A stretch of 64,000 nt of DNA from Drosophila pseudoobscura (GCF_009870125.1 NC_046683.1:13029001-13093000), one strand, 5' to 3'; shown: positions 1-15,140, counted from the first letter of the stretch. Notes: a model not told the origin generated them from the letters alone. A program made the numbers and translations.

Positions 1-3000
1 ATAAATAAGTAATAATAAAACAAAGAAGAACAATGAGAAAAAAAAAGCTAAGAAAACGAAACTATGAATCCGAAAGCAACACACATGCAAATGTCATTTA
101 GTTGTTCTGTATTTAGCCATACCAGAGTCCTTGTATCTGTAGGAAGTAGGAAGGCATGTTGAGGAATGAGAATGAGAGAAACGCAAACACCAAAAGGAGA
201 ATAAGGAGGAGAGTATAGGGTGAAGGTGAGAAGATGGGAGCAACAGGGGAAATATGGATAAAACGAAACAGATCCGCTTAACTAAGTTTAGACTATGATT
301 TAGGGCGGGGCAGAGGACAGAATTTTAGCGTAATAGATACAAGATACCAGATACAAAATACAAAATACCACATAGCAGATAGCAGATACAAAGGGCCGAA
401 TGTAAAGTAAGGTTGTTTTTTTTCCTAGCCTTAATCTAGACAATTGAATAAATTTAGCGAACGTATGATAATTGTAAATGAGCCTAAGGATTTCCAATGT
501 ATAGCAGGACATAGAATTCGCGTTTAGTTTTATTCTTATGATTATGATTCTGATTATACGTTCATACTCGTAATGTTATTTTCCTACATCTTAAGACTTT
601 GATTTAATCACAAAACTGAGCCACTAAAATTACCTTAAACACACACAAAACAAGCAAAAAAGTAAAAAAAACAAAAAAAAATACATAAATAAAGCAAAGA
701 AAACAGAAAAACAAATTGTGTTAATATTTACCTATGAACGCTTAAAACAAACCCAACAACAAAGCAAAGAAAAAACCAAACAAAAACAAAAACAAACAAA
801 CAAAATTTTGGAATAAATGTGTTCAACAAAAGAAATGTTATTATATGTTTAAATAAATTACAATTAAAATTAATTCGAGATGGACAAACATTTAATGTAA
901 TTAAATTGAGTACACGAGAAAGATTCTAAACAATTTCAAATTGTATATATAGAAGCATACACATAGCACATAGCCTAACACATAGATACATACATACATA
1001 CATACATACACACTCGTGTACTGCAATCGAGTCACGAGATAGCTTACACCACAAGAACCCTAGAATACACTCGTACCCAAGAAATTCCAGACACGTTTGT
1101 ATATGATGCGGCATACTCAAGGCGAGGAGCACCCCAAAGAAACCCCAAAAACAGGAAACACAAAAAGCAATCTGATCCGAGCCGATTCGATTCGATTCGA
1201 TCCGAGCTGATCTGATCCGAACCCTTCTGATCATCGTCCCTACCAAAGAACTAAAGAAGCGAAACCGATATTAAAGCAAGAGATTCACTAGAGTTCTTGA
1301 TGTAAATACGTGTAATCCTAGCTAACATGAGTACTGTACAATACATTTCGTTTGCCAGCATTCCGTACCCGTATCCGTACCCATATCCGTACCTGTACCT
1401 GTAACCGTACCCGTACCCGTACCGTATCATTCTGTTCATTTTTCAATTGTATTTTGGAGTAGTTTTTGTAGCTAGCCCAACCAAAGTGGAATCAGAAACC
1501 GTAACTGTAACTTTATCAATCTTAATTAGCTTGAAAGAAATGGCTGTAATGTATTCTTAGTTCTGTAATTCAGTAATTGTATGGCCAGAAGTACTCAACT
1601 TTAGTCTCGTCTTTGGCATATCACCCACCACAGCAGGCAGCAGCAGCAGCAGCAGCAGTTGAGGTACTCAATCAATCAGTATAATAATCGATCAATTCTA
1701 ATTAGAAACCGTCACAGACACAGGCAAACACATACACACAGACAGACACACAGACACAGACACGTACTCGTACATTTATTTAGAGCTGAAGGCGCATCTC
1801 ATTCGTTTTTCGTATTAGTTTCGTATGCTTGAACTATGTATGTTCTACTCTTCACTCAACTGAACTCAACTCAACGCTATCGATCTTTACTGTACTCAAC
1901 GCAACTCTAACCTTTCCTACGCTAACCTAAACCAAGCAAACAAGCGTAAAGATACCACTAAAGATACTCGAATAAACGAAGAACTCTCCAGGAGAAGAAG
2001 CAGACATATCGTTGTAAAGCAAAAACTAAATTATAATCGTAATAACCAAGCTCAGACACATGAGAATAACTCGAAGAATGAATCGAATAATTAACACACA
2101 ATTGTTTTCAAGCGAAACAAAAAAAAAGCAAAAAACAACAAAGCAAACAACAAAAAACTTCTCCTAAATTTAAACCAGAAACAATCCTTTCAAGTTTTCC
2201 ATTAAATTTAATTGCTAAAAACTAAACGACAAACTCTTAACACGCATACTTAAAACGAAAAAACGAACCTTAAAAGTACGAAAACAAAACAAAGCGAAAA
2301 GAAAAAACAATACCTATATACCATATGCTATATGCTATACATGTACGAGTAAATCAAAACATAAAACCAAAAAAAAATCTATAAACTAATGAAAAACTGA
2401 AAAACTATCTGTCAAACTCTTCTCAATGCTTCAAGAACATACAAAAACCAACACAAAATTTCTATTAAGGACAAAGACTGCAAATAGAGATTAAACAAAA
2501 ATTAAATAAAAAAGAAAAGAAAAGAAACAAAAAAATATATACATAATTATATATATATATATAATAATATATTGAAATATTTGTAACACTTCTTTGTTGA
2601 TTGATTTCCAATTCTGATTTGGCCTTGATTCAAACAACCAAGAATTATGTTTAAGTTTAGTTAGAAGTTCCCAGACCCAAGCCCACACCCACAGCCGGAC
2701 CGAACCGTACAGAATTTGGAGATCAGAACCCCAGACCGGACCCAGACATACATACAACCACACATACACACACACACACATACGTACACACATATAAGCC
2801 CATAGACCAACCAGGAACCCAACGAACAGAGCATCGGCGATAGCATGAATAACACATGAACGATAACGATAATTGAGAAACAATAACAAACAAACAAGCA
2901 GAGAACCAACAGAAAACCCAGAACAATACGAATCAAAGCAAAATAAAAGATACCAGATAACACGAGTAATCCACATATAGCAAAATAACTTAGTATTACG

Positions 3001-6000
3001 CCCAATGAGATATGACAAAACCAAAAATAAAACCCACTCACAAAATAAAACAAAAGCAAAACCAAAAAAAAAAACAAAAAAAACCACAAAAAAAGGAAAT
3101 GTTGTTAAGATTAAAATGAAATGTTTTATAATCGTTATTCAATAAAAATAAAAAATAAAAATAATTTACCAAAAAAATCATCCATCAACCGAACAAATAC
3201 ATCCAAAGACGAATGCTAGCCCGAAAATTAACTTGTTCGAGCAGTATGTAGATGTAATTAGTCCTCTCCAGCCCTAAATACGTATATATATAGGGGGGGG
3301 CTTCTAGCCACCCCCCTTCCACCCCCGTTCATCCCCTAGCCCAGTTTCCCTTTCCACCCATCCACCAATGCCCTCTAGCCTAGCTTGTGTTTTGTATCTA
3401 AGTACTCGTATGTTTTGGGTAGATCTTTGCAGAGGGAGTGGCAAGTATCTAGCCATAGAATCATTATCATAACCATAAGTCTAGAATCTAGTTAAATACT
3501 CGTAGACCTAAGAGCCCACCAGGTCTTCCCCCTCTTCCCGAACCCCCTCCCACTTACACAACCACATTCAATATCTATATTTATATATATATCTCTTATA
3601 ACCATCATATAAGGAGCACATTCTCTTACGGATTCTCTTTCTAAGCGTAGTCTTAGCTCTATTGCCTTACCCCTCTCTCTATCAAACACACACACCCAGA
3701 CACACACACACACACACACACATACAAACACCGACACTATCGCCGTCTTACACATGAGAAGGCGAAAAAAAAGAAACAGAAACTATAAAAAAGATATTGA
3801 AATTTTATTGAAAATCTTGGAAAGTTGAAGTCCGAACAGGTCAAGCCCAGGTCCAGGCCCAGGCAAGCCAGGCGGTGCTGAACCCAGCGAACGGTGAGTG
3901 TGAATACCCCTCGAGTCCAAGCCCCGCCCCGCCCCTAACCGACCCGCCCCACTCCGCCCCGCCCCTCTCCACGATTACCACCCGATTTTATCTCCTAATT
4001 TCTCTGTCTCTGTCTCTCTCTCTCTCTAAATCTATATATCTCGTATCTGTACCTATGTATCTTCTGCCCTCTCTGCATAGAGGGGGTAGTCTCGGTTTTA
4101 TTTTGAATATATCTCTGTCTGAAACTCTCTTTTGATTTGACTTTGGTACTATTCGTATTCGTTTTTTGTATGCCTCCATTTTGCCTATCCATTTTGGTTT
4201 TGCCTATCTATATCTACTATCCCCGGATATACGTATGCTTAGCGCACAACTACTCGTATATCTGTACTGATCTATGACTATATATATATGTATATGTACT
4301 CGTATATGATATGTGATAATATAATAATCGTTTATGGAATATTTTGTAAACTTTTGCTTACATTCTCCCCCTCTAAATGTAAACAAAACCAAATGTAAGA
4401 AACGCTTCAGCGCTCAGTCTGCTCAGCCTGCACCTGCCGACGCTCCTGCGCTCCTGTTCCCGTTACAGCTACCAGCTACCAGCTACCAGCAATCGCTATC
4501 GTTATCGTTATCGTTACGCTATTGCTATCGCTATCGCCATTAGTGCTATCGCAACCAGCAATGCCCAGCAGCAGCAGAAACAGCAACTGCAACATCAACA
4601 TCAGCAACTGCAACTGCAAGTGCAGTTGCAACTGCAACTGCAACGACAGCAGCATCAGCATCAGCAGTATCAGCAACAGCAACAACCAGAACAAGAACAA
4701 GAACAAATCAAGAACAAGAAAATATAACATCAAGAAAACCGCAACTATCAAAAGAACAAGAACAACCCGCAGCATTTGGCAGCTCTCGAAAGCTCCGGCT
4801 CAGGCTGTACGGCTCCTGCTTCTGCTCCTAAGTCCCGTTTCCCTGTGCTTCCCGATTCCGGTGCATGTGCATTCTGTTGCTATATCCAATCGACGTCGAT
4901 ATCCAAACCACGATTGAGATTGAGATTGCGACCGAACCAGAATCAGATCAATATATATATATATATATCTACACACATATATATAAATTGAAGCGCAATC
5001 AACCAGCAAAGCAAAGCAAATTAACGCAAATCAAACGCAAATTAAAGTAAATCAAAGCTAAATCCAGCATAAGAAAAGCAAAGACAAAAACCTAACCTAC
5101 TCGTAAACCAAAAGCAAAGAAAAACATAAGCAAAAGCAAAAACACAAGGGCGCACGCTTAGCACATTTGCATATATACAACTTACTACTTGCTACTCCTG
5201 TATCTCCAATATCACAACCCCTCCACCATTCCCACCCACAAGACCACCCCCACACACCATACGCCGCCGCCACCCAGAGAATACACACACCCACACACAC
5301 ACACACACAGAACAGACACAGGAATGCACACACCAAACACCACACTCCACACACCAACCAACCCAAAAAACCAACCAACCAACCAAGCGAAAGTTGAATC
5401 GAAACTTTTTTGGCTTTTCTAATCACTTTGAACACGTAACGTTTTTTTCTCTCGCTTTGATTTTGATTTGGTTCCTTAACTCGAACACTCGAATGAGCAT
5501 AATACCAGCTACCCGTACTCTTTGCCTACTTACGATCGCTTAACTATACCTATATCTCTACCTATATATAACACACATTAATACGCACACGGACACACTC
5601 AGATGTATTCCGAAAGGCCTCAGAAAACGTCGCCTCTGTTGTGCAGCCTCTCTATCTGTCATCTCCCATCATTATCTTCGCACCTCACTCACACACAAGA
5701 CAGTCATGACCCACAGTGTTAAGAAACCAGAAACCAGACAACAGACAACAGATTCATACATCAAGTACAGTCAGTACAAACAGTCAGTCAGTCGTCAGTC
5801 GTCAGTCGTCAGTCAATCAGTCAATCAGTCAGTCAGCACACCAACCCAATACAGAGAAGACTTGAACATCATCCAAGAAGCGGAGGAAGAGCAAGCTGAA
5901 AAATTACATGATGAAGCTCTAGAGAAGAATATGAAGGCACAGGCGGCATCTAGGACCAACTCTCTCTCGCTCCAGCTCCAGCTCCAGCTCCAGCTCTAGC

Positions 6001-7393
6001 TGTCTCTCTGTCTGACCTCTATCGCTCGCTTGCTCCCACTCTCACTGTGTATGTGCGTGCCAAAGCAGTCAACGGAGCCAGAGCCTGCCACTGCTACTGC
6101 CACTGTCACGGCTACCACTACGGTGCACCTGTACGGTGGGTGGTTCCCTGTGGTTCGATTCGGCTCTGATTGACTTGCTTTGGTCTTTCCACACATCCCT
6201 CTACTATGTATATTCATTTTGTGTCAAGTTTAACAGCGACGACGCCAAACGCCGGCACATTTTGTTTATTCCATTTGGCAATAAGTACGCTTCGGTTTTT
6301 TGTTAGCCAAGCCAGCCCAGCTATATCTATATCTAACTATCTCTATTTATATATATTTACTTATTAGTGTTTTTATCCCTGATTTTCTTACTCATACTTT
6401 GACGTTCTTGTTTTTGTGTGTCTTTGTTTCGAGTAAAGTTTGTTATTTTTTTCCCTTAGTTGGTTTTTGATTTTGATTTTGATTTTGTTTCCGTTTCTCT
6501 GTTCGCTCCAGCCATCAGGAGGAGCAAGATCACCGAACGATTTGCTTTCAATGTTTGCATACGAATACTAATACCAAAACCAATGCCAGTACCAATACCA
6601 ATACCTATACCTATACAAATACCAATACCAATACCTATACCTATACAAATATCCATACTAATACGAACTAGCTAACGATACTAATACCACCCGATCCCCG
6701 TTGCCTATGTACTCGATGCCCCTGTTGAGCTTTTCGTTTTGATTTTTTGCCTTGAGTTCCATTGAGTTCCATTGTATGTATCCCCAAATATGCCTATATC
6801 CACGCTCCACTTATCGATCTTATCTCTATTATCTAACCCGCTCCGTTTTTGTAACCCATCTCTCTGTTGTGACATGTTTTTGAGTTGACTTCAGTTGGGT
6901 CCGGGCCGGAAAAGGACCCGGACCAAGGCCAAGGCCAACGCCACCACCACTACCACCACCACGGCAGTGGCGGTGGCTATCTAGAATAGTATATCGAATA
7001 TATCAAAACTTATAACTTGTTTCTATTTGTTTGTTTTTTTTTTACCACCTGATTTACATACTGCGTTCTTCTTCTACGTTCTTCTTCATACCAAAACCAA
7101 AAACCAAACCAAACAAACAAAAATACCAAAAACGAAAAAAAAAAATATATAAAAAATAAACTAAAAAATATATATATATCGATATATACCGAAAAAATAT
7201 ATATACACCACAAATTCAACGATTTGAATTTGGATTTTCGAAATGAATTTGCATATTTAAAACCGGATGAAAACGGGTTAAATATACAAACGAACAAAAC
7301 CCCACCAATTGAAAATTGACAAACATGAATCGAACCCATGAATATTGCCATTGAAAAAATGAAAATCGAATGCAAATCGATAAATGCATTTAG
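1..7393. other. Probable Sh intron and/or alternative Sh 3' UTR; no recognised exon
   Basis: About 7.4 kb upstream of the first recognised Shaker exon. It is AT-rich and low in complexity. Contents include a six-base tandem repeat of CCGTAC type near 1367-1430, a CA run at 3695-3722, CAG/CAA-rich sequence at 4555-4690, GTCA-type repeats at 5780-5840 and an ACCAAT/ACCTAT repeat at 6570-6660. Many AATAAA-like hexamers in the first 3.5 kb could belong to an earlier Sh 3' end. Open frames here are compositional, with the possible exception of 5856-5990 (see findings). Whether the stretch is intron or UTR cannot be decided without transcripts. Confidence 0.5.
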
Positions 7394-8083
7394 GCCCGTC
7401 GGCTTCTGGGGCAAAATTGTCGGCTCTTTGTGCGTGATCGCTGGTGTGCTGACAATCGCACTGCCGGTACCGGTTATCGTCAGTAATTTCAATTACTTCT
7501 ATCACCGCGAAACGGATCAGGAGGAGATGCAGAGCCAAAATTTCAACCACGTTACAAGTTGTTCATATTTACCTGGTGCACTAGGTACATACTACTTACT
7601 ACTATAACTGCTATTTACTATATTTACCGCATAAGAATGTTCTTAGTCTAAGCTTCTCCCACACCCGACTACCGTCTACCCCCCGAATCCCGTCCCCAAC
7701 TGCCTGAGTGTCTCTCTTCTAATCGATTGCTCTTTGTGTATTCCCTTCAACATACACACAATTCCACTGAATGCCCCCACTGAATAGGTCAACATTTGAA
7801 GAAATCCTCACTCTCCGAGTCGTCATCGGACATCATGGATTTGGATGATGGCATTGATGCAACCACGCCAGGTCTGACTGATCATACGGGTCGCCACATG
7901 GTGCCCTTTCTGAGGACGCAGCAATCCTTCGAGAAGCAGCAGCTCCAGCTGCAGCTCCAGCTCCAGCAGCAGCAAGCGCAGCAGGGACAGCAGCAGATGG
8001 GCCAGAATGGCCTGAGGAGCACAAATAGTTTACAGTTAAGGCATAATAACGCGATGGCTGTCAGTATTGAGACCGACGTCTGA
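7394..8083 (+). CDS. Sh: Shaker voltage-gated K+ channel, last two coding exons (C-terminus)
   Basis: Partial gene; the upstream exons lie outside the window or were not found. Exon 7394-7584 follows a TTTAG acceptor and encodes the end of the pore loop and S6. It includes [12 protein letters not shown] and the Kv gate motif in [11 protein letters not shown], then [17 protein letters not shown], as in fly Shaker. The donor is CTAG|GTACAT. Exon 7788-8083 follows GAATAG, restores the frame (split Gly codon) and encodes [14 protein letters not shown], a glutamine-rich stretch, and the terminal ETDV. That terminus is a class I PDZ ligand; in flies Shaker is known to bind Discs large through it at synapses. 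About 161 residues are present. The channel is a tetrameric plasma-membrane K+ channel for fast repolarisation in nerve and muscle. The cytoplasmic tail looks shorter in polyglutamine than the D. melanogaster protein as I remember it. Confidence 0.95.
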
Positions 8084-11000
8084 CTACTAGGTGAGTGCTG
8101 GGCGAGCCACAGAGCTGTTGCTGGGATGGGAAGTGCATGGGTGCACAGTTTTACTAACGAGTAACTAATCCAGTCACGTATGTACGTACATTTTAAGCAG
8201 TTCCCCCTTATTTAAATATACCTACTACTATTATCTACTAACTCCAGTCCACTAATAATCGTTTTGACTGTCCGTAGGGACCTTAAGTAAATTTCATAGG
8301 CACAAATACCTAGATACCCACTTCCCAACACTGGCTGCAAGTACGGGTACTGCAATGGGTCGGTCAAGGTATTTGGGATGACTCTCTATGGAATTACTAT
8401 CTATATTTCTTCGAGTGTATATGTATTTCCAACGTTCTTATGTTGCAGTCAAACAAATGGAAAATGGACGAAATTTGCGCAGTGAAATGCTACGTTGGAT
8501 GCCAGAAACGTCATCAAAAGCAGTCTAATTTAGAATTTTATTAATAAATACAATTAAAATAATAATAAATAATAATAATAATACTTAGTAAGCAGCGTAG
8601 TTGTAAATTAAACAGCAAATGTAAAACACAGCCACACACAGATACAGACACACACACACACACACACACATACAGACACACTCAGTGCCAGTTCACTCAG
8701 CTTGAATTAGAGTATTCGTATTCGTAGACACCAAAGAGTCAAACTTGGACTGGCTTTCAAGAAGGATTTTCCTTTTTTTTAAATTTATTTCTCTTCTCTT
8801 AATCTCACAGACACGCCACACACACGACACACACACACACACACAACACAGAAACATACACACTCGAAGAAGATAAAGAAAAACTCTACTTGATACCTAT
8901 GTTCAAATTTAGCAACTAAAACTAACAATCGTTATAGTCAACAACAAAACAACAAGAACAACAACAAAACAGATACAAACAAAAAAAAACAAAACCAAAA
9001 AAAAAACTAAAAAACTAAATCAAATTATCTTAGTAGACTAATCTAATTGGAGTTTCTTCCTTTCTTTAGAAGCTAGCAAAACAAAACAAAACCAAACCAA
9101 ACAAAAACATCCAGACAAAAACAACAAACAAACAAACAACAAGAAACAAACATACAATATCTGCTAATTTTATTTTCAACTTTAAATTATGCTCTATTAA
9201 TTAAATATTAGTCAAATATTAGTAAAATGAAACTAAACCAAAAACTAAAGAAAAAAAAAAACAAAACAAAATACAACAGAAACCAAAACTAAGGCAAAAC
9301 GCGTAGCAAAAACGAGGAGTGGTAGCGGATGCGGAAATGAACAGCGGCCAGTCGCTGTTAAAGCAGTGCTCCTAACCTGCCCTCCAACCTGCAGTCGCCA
9401 AGCAGTTGAGCTAACGCTTGGCAGCAGTTACTGCACTGCTTGGCGGATGCTTAGTGAAGAACATGCATATAAAATAGTTAGAAAAATAGACAATTGCTAT
9501 CTGATTCAAGCTTGTCCGATTGTTGGGAGATCACAATTGTAGGCTTTCAAACCTTGTCCGATCACTGATCAATCTTATAATAGTCTTATTCTATTCCGAA
9601 TAACGTTGATTCGCTGTACTAAATCATTCAATTGAAACGAACAACACGAACAAATGGCATTCGCCGCTGAGTACTTAAGAAATCATTAAATCTCACAAAA
9701 CTAACATCTATGTAACATAGATGTTTCAAAAAGTTTAGAGTTACTAAGAGTCTTGGTTGATAGATACATACATATATACAGATTGGAAGAGATCAAAATC
9801 ATGGGAAACTATATTTGTACTGCCTTGAGACATCAAATCAGCTGTTGTATTTCCACTGATCGACTAGTTGGCAGTCAGCTGTTGCCGCTCGCTAACATCA
9901 AATGAAAAATCTTAGTGGAAGAGAACCATATTCACTCGTGAAGGTCGTGAAGTCTGCTGGTTAAGGTGCTGCTAAAGTCCTGCGTTCACTGGAAAGAGAC
10001 AAACACACACACATATAGACGACACAATGAACACAACAAACACACACACACACACACATGATATTGCTAAAAACATCAAAACTGCCGTTAAGTTTAAATA
10101 ATGAGTAATACAAAGATCATATATAAATAAATATATATTAAATATATACATACATTTACATATAATTAAATATACATAAACTAAACTAAACTGCTATTTT
10201 GTAAATAAGTAAGTCAGAGCTGAAGCTGAACAAATAGACATAGACATAAAGTATATACATACATATATATATTAATTAATTAAACAACCAAAAAGAGAAC
10301 CCAGAAAACCAAAAACCAAAAAACCAACCAAAATCATAGCTAACTAAAACAAGGGGATACAAGACGAACCTAAAACCAAAAATGGAAAAAAGAAAGCTGC
10401 TAACGATACAAAAACAATAATTAAACTTAGCAATTACAGACAACCGACAACAAGAACAGCAAAAACACAGAAAACAGAAAACGCCACAGTACAGAAAAAC
10501 AATAAGTAACAAACCAAACAAAACAATGAACCGAGCTGATCTTCCTATTCGGAAAGCAGAACAAAATTACATACAAAAATCGAACCCCAAAGCAAAAATT
10601 ACATTTATATCAGACAGACCGTTAGGAAAGCCCGGGCACAAAAAGCGATGCCAGCCATGATCTCTCATCGGAGGCCTTCTGCTTTCGTCTAGTTTAGTTT
10701 AAGTTAGTCTTCCTCCATTACAGCGATGACCTCCAGGCAGAGTGAAGTGTTAGTAGTAGAAGTTTGTACTGTATTTTCAAGGGAACACCGACCCGATACC
10801 GATACATAGTACCTGATGGTAACAAACGCTGAAGGAAATATGGTCATCGCTGATCTACTCGTATTATATGTATTTCATTGGGGAACACTCACCTACCAGT
10901 TCCGTCAGAGTTGTCAGCTTGTAGTGCTTAGGTACGTGTCTTTCCTATGTCCCTCACGCGCACGCACAACAACACGCAAGCCCACACAAACACAAACACA

Positions 11001-14000
11001 CTCCACTGTACACCACACCACACCACAGCACAACACCAACACCAGAACACAAGGAAACACATATGCAGAGGCATTATAGGATCTAATAACGAACACACAT
11101 TCATACTCGTTGGTGTATCAAAGACGATTACACGCTTTGAGTCGAACACTTGATTTTCTGTCTTCCTAATTTTTGTGATTTGATCCAATCAAAATCTTCT
11201 CATTTGAAAACGTTCAATCTAGCGACTTCAACTTTTGTCAAGCTTAAAAAACAAAACAAAAAGAAAAGAAAGAAATTGCATGCGCATTCGATAACTACCA
11301 GAATATTTGTAGATGAATTATCGAGTATATCGCACTGCTTCCACTGATTAGGAGAGCTTCTGCAGTGCAGTGCGGCGGAGTTTCTGCATGCAAATCGATC
11401 AATGCCATATCTAAATTTCTCTATACCTAGAATCCTACCTACAAAGCTTTGCTTCTACTGCTCTTGCTAACCGAAACGAAACCAAACAAAACAAAATATT
11501 ACAAAAAAAAGAGAACAATTAAAATAAAAAATTGCACAAGTTCAGGAGCCACGAATGACTTTGGACCACAGAAGAAACATCTCACAAAAAAAAAAAAAAA
11601 AGCAAAAACCAAAAATAATAGAATGAGAAAGATAAGGGGAAGGGGAAAGGGGAAGGGAGGAGAAGGAATACCAAACAGAGAACTAACCTACAGCATGCAT
11701 ATATACATACATACATATATGATATTTATATATATACAGACATATATATACACATATATATAAATGTGTTTTTGTTAGATATGCGACTGAATAAAAGTTT
11801 TTATTGATTTGCTGCTTGATGTAATTAAGAAGAATTTAAACCGAAACCTAAACCTAAACCTAAATTAAACGATAATATTTATACCAAAGAAAATCTGTAA
11901 ATATGTAAAAATGTAAAACGCAAAAACGGAAACCCCAAAAAAAGAAGCGAAGCGGAGAGAAAATAACGTAAAATAGATCGAATCAATTTACAGCTTTGAA
12001 AACCGTCCACACGCACACAGCAAACGAAAGCGGATGTAAAAGAGATAGCGAATAGTGCGAGCATACAAGACAAGGAGAGCAAAAATGAGAGGAGACAGAC
12101 AAGGACAGATAGAGAGAGAGAGAGAGAGAAAGAGAGGAAGGGAGAGAATCAACTAGAACCGATTGACATTCTAACGTATACTTGATTTGGCCTTAAGCGC
12201 AGTCCGACACACACCATACGCCCAAATACACAGGTACATAGGTGCACAGATCGGAGCCACAGATATATGTATGCCGTTTGTAACAAAAGTTGAAGTATTA
12301 CAGCCTCACATTTTACCAACATATATGTTCGTGCCTCATTAACATTGCCATTGTCATAGTCACAGCCAGATGCATGTACGCAGATTCAGTTTGGTTTTAG
12401 TTTGTTCGATTCTGCGGTTCGGCCAGTCGATAGAGCCAACAAATGAGCAATAACAAAAGATAGAACACACATAAATACTCTTAACATTAACTATGATAAC
12501 TACACAGTAATCTCTGCATAGAAATCCAAATGAATAATACTACGAATAAACGTATAAATAATAATGAATTAAACAAAATTAAACGTAATTAAACGTAAAA
12601 AAAAAACATATCGTCTTAAAGTCATGCAAAACAAAAACAAACCAAATACAAATAAAATATTTTTTTTTTTATAAGCGTAATTTACAAGCTAATATTAAAT
12701 ATAAAAAAACCACAAGAAATCGCTAAGGAAATAAAGCTTACTATTAAATCGAACGACGGAGAGAGATAGCCGATAGGCAGATGTTAGTTTTAGAGCAGAT
12801 CAGATAATCGTACGAGCGAATAGAGTGCGAGAGCGAGAGCGAGAGAGAGGGAGAACCAGGCCAGGCTACAACTAAAAGTGATATAAACCAAAAACAAGTC
12901 ATAAAACCACAAAAAAACATACAAAAAAATTACAAAAAAAAAAATAACTTGCCAAAATAATTAAGTGTACAAGCAGAAGAAAAGACGAAGAGGCACAAAA
13001 GGGAAAGTAAGAGAACGAAAAGGAAAGGAGCAGAAAAGGAAAGACGAGAGGAAACTATGCGCTAATCAGAAACAGAAATAAGATCCTAGATCTTAGCAGA
13101 CAGCAGAAAGCAAAAGAAAATGGGATCCAAAACCAACAAGAATTTACTGCAACAGAATCCAGCTGCTTTCCAGCCCCCTCCAGCTGGGCCCCGTCCGCTT
13201 ACCCTTCTTCCATTGGGGCAGGTAGACAGTTCCCCTTGCCCCCGCTAAAGAACCTGCCCACTGTCCCTCCCCCCTGCCCAGAGATTATGTTGTTGCTCGT
13301 TTCAAGATCTATGTATGTATGAAGAGGAATTGGGAGGAGGCATGAGAAGTGAGATGAAGCGTATAATAGTATGAATAAACACAAAGACTGGAATAAAAAC
13401 AATATGAAAATAATTAAAATACATTTACACACACACACACATTCATACATTCATGCATGGGCAGCACACATACACATACGAACAAATCCATAGATGAGTG
13501 TGTGTGTGTGAGTGCAGGTCCTCAGGCATCTTGTCATCCCATTCCATCCTCAACCTGCTTTGATCGAAGGCCAAGAAGTTCAGTCTCGTCTCCCATTCTC
13601 CATTCTCCATTGCCCATCCCCATTCGCGGCTTTGATTTCGATTCCATTTCGAAACTACATTTCCATTCAGTAAAGTGCAACAACTACCAGAAACCAGAGA
13701 ATATTTAGCTCAAGCATGCGAAATACAACAATAAAAGTAAATGAAAAGTAAAAATAAAAATTATAATAAATATGCCTAGAAAATATAATTAATAAAAGGC
13801 ACACTCACTCGGACACACACAGACACAGATCAAAGTATTGGGCCCAGATATCCAGATGAAGTTCAGGCAATAGGCGGGAAAGCAACGGAACAGAACGGAA
13901 AGAGGAAAGAGGAAGAAGGCAGGACTTGGAAGAGAGATGGGGAGGAAGAACGTTAGCAGGAAGATATGAGAGCGGCACCACTCCATGTAAATTATACGTA

Positions 14001-14900
14001 CAACAATAACGACAACAAAAGATGGGCATATGGAAAAACTACTTATGAATTAATGCTAAACAAATTTACATATATACATATATATATGTATATGTACATA
14101 TATATGTATGTATATATGAATAATCATAAGTAAATCAAATAATAACAGACAAACGCCGCAGCAATTATAAAATATATATAATATATATACATATATGTAT
14201 ATATATATGAACAAAAAATATATATATGTATATACATATATATGTTGTTAGGATTCTAAAATGAAGTGTTTTATAAATAGTTAAACCGAAAACAAAAAGA
14301 GATGAAACCAAAATAACAAAAAAAAAACAAAATGATTATTATATATTAAATACGGAGAAGAAAACCAAGAAACAGAGGTAGAAGATGAAACACACAGCTA
14401 AGAAACAAAACGAAACGAAAACAGAACACACACACAGCCACACAAACACACACACACACACACACAATAAGAAACCACACAAAAACCACGAGTACTCGTA
14501 CATTAACCAACAAACAATGAACAAACAAAGCGAGCAAGCACAAAATTTACCGCATGACTTTCGATCAATTTTAGCCAAAAGCAAAGAGCAGAAACCACAA
14601 AAAAACCAAAAGAATCAATTTTTACAATCACTGTAAATTTAGAACAAACCAAATTGGATTTCGAATCAAAGCAGCTTACAAATGAACAAACTAAAATGAA
14701 TATTAATATTATGTATGAGACGGCAGCCAGCTACAAATTAACACAATTACAGACACACACACACACAAACACAAATACAAACACATACATTGACATTCAC
14801 ACAGACAGAGGCAGACACACGTTACTTTATGAACATAAAACAAATTAAATGGAAAAGTATATAAAAATAAATTATGCTAAAAGAAAAATACAAATATCGC
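8084..14900 (+). other. Sh 3' UTR and downstream AT-rich spacer
   Basis: No credible coding exon was seen in these 6.8 kb. The sequence is AT-rich with CA/AC runs (8650-8672, 8840, 10035, 13430, 14450-14466), TA-rich runs (11695-11760, 14070-14245) and a GA run at 12112-12130. Many AATAAA-like hexamers occur. A Pumilio-type TGTAAATA lies at 11896-11903. A good splice donor (AG|GTGAGT) sits 7 nt after the Sh stop at 8090/8091, so a spliced 3' UTR is possible. A long extended 3' UTR would suit a neuronal fly gene, but its end cannot be fixed from sequence. Confidence 0.45.
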
Positions 14901-14922
14901 AGCCTTTGTTTTCTCATTTCAA

Positions 14923-15140
14923 ATGACCAAGCAGTGTAACGGTAAGTGTAAACCGGAAGCGGTTACTGTTAGCCGATATTTACAGCTTTCAAGCAGTTTT
15001 GCAGAATATTTCCCCATCAGGTGTCGCATTTGGTTATTACACAAAAATGTAGTTAATATGTGGAAAATGTGTAGCTGTTGCGATTTATCGAAGCACTGCC
15101 ATCCAATAAAAGCAATTATTTCAAACATTTTTTAGACAAG
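14923..15140. other. Unique-looking spacer leading into the tandem array
   Basis: Short, more balanced sequence between the Sh downstream region and the 519-bp array. It is open in one frame on each strand, but neither translation resembles a known protein. Near its end, 15101-15133 repeats the start of the array unit in diverged form (ATCCAATAAAAGCAATTATT against ATCCAACAAAAGCAAGTATT), so it may be the eroded left edge of the array. Confidence 0.3.

Noticed and set aside
2491-3087. Minus-strand open frame of 198 codons
   Set aside because: Phe/Val/Tyr-rich product of A-rich and CA-rich plus-strand DNA; no domain, no splice context.
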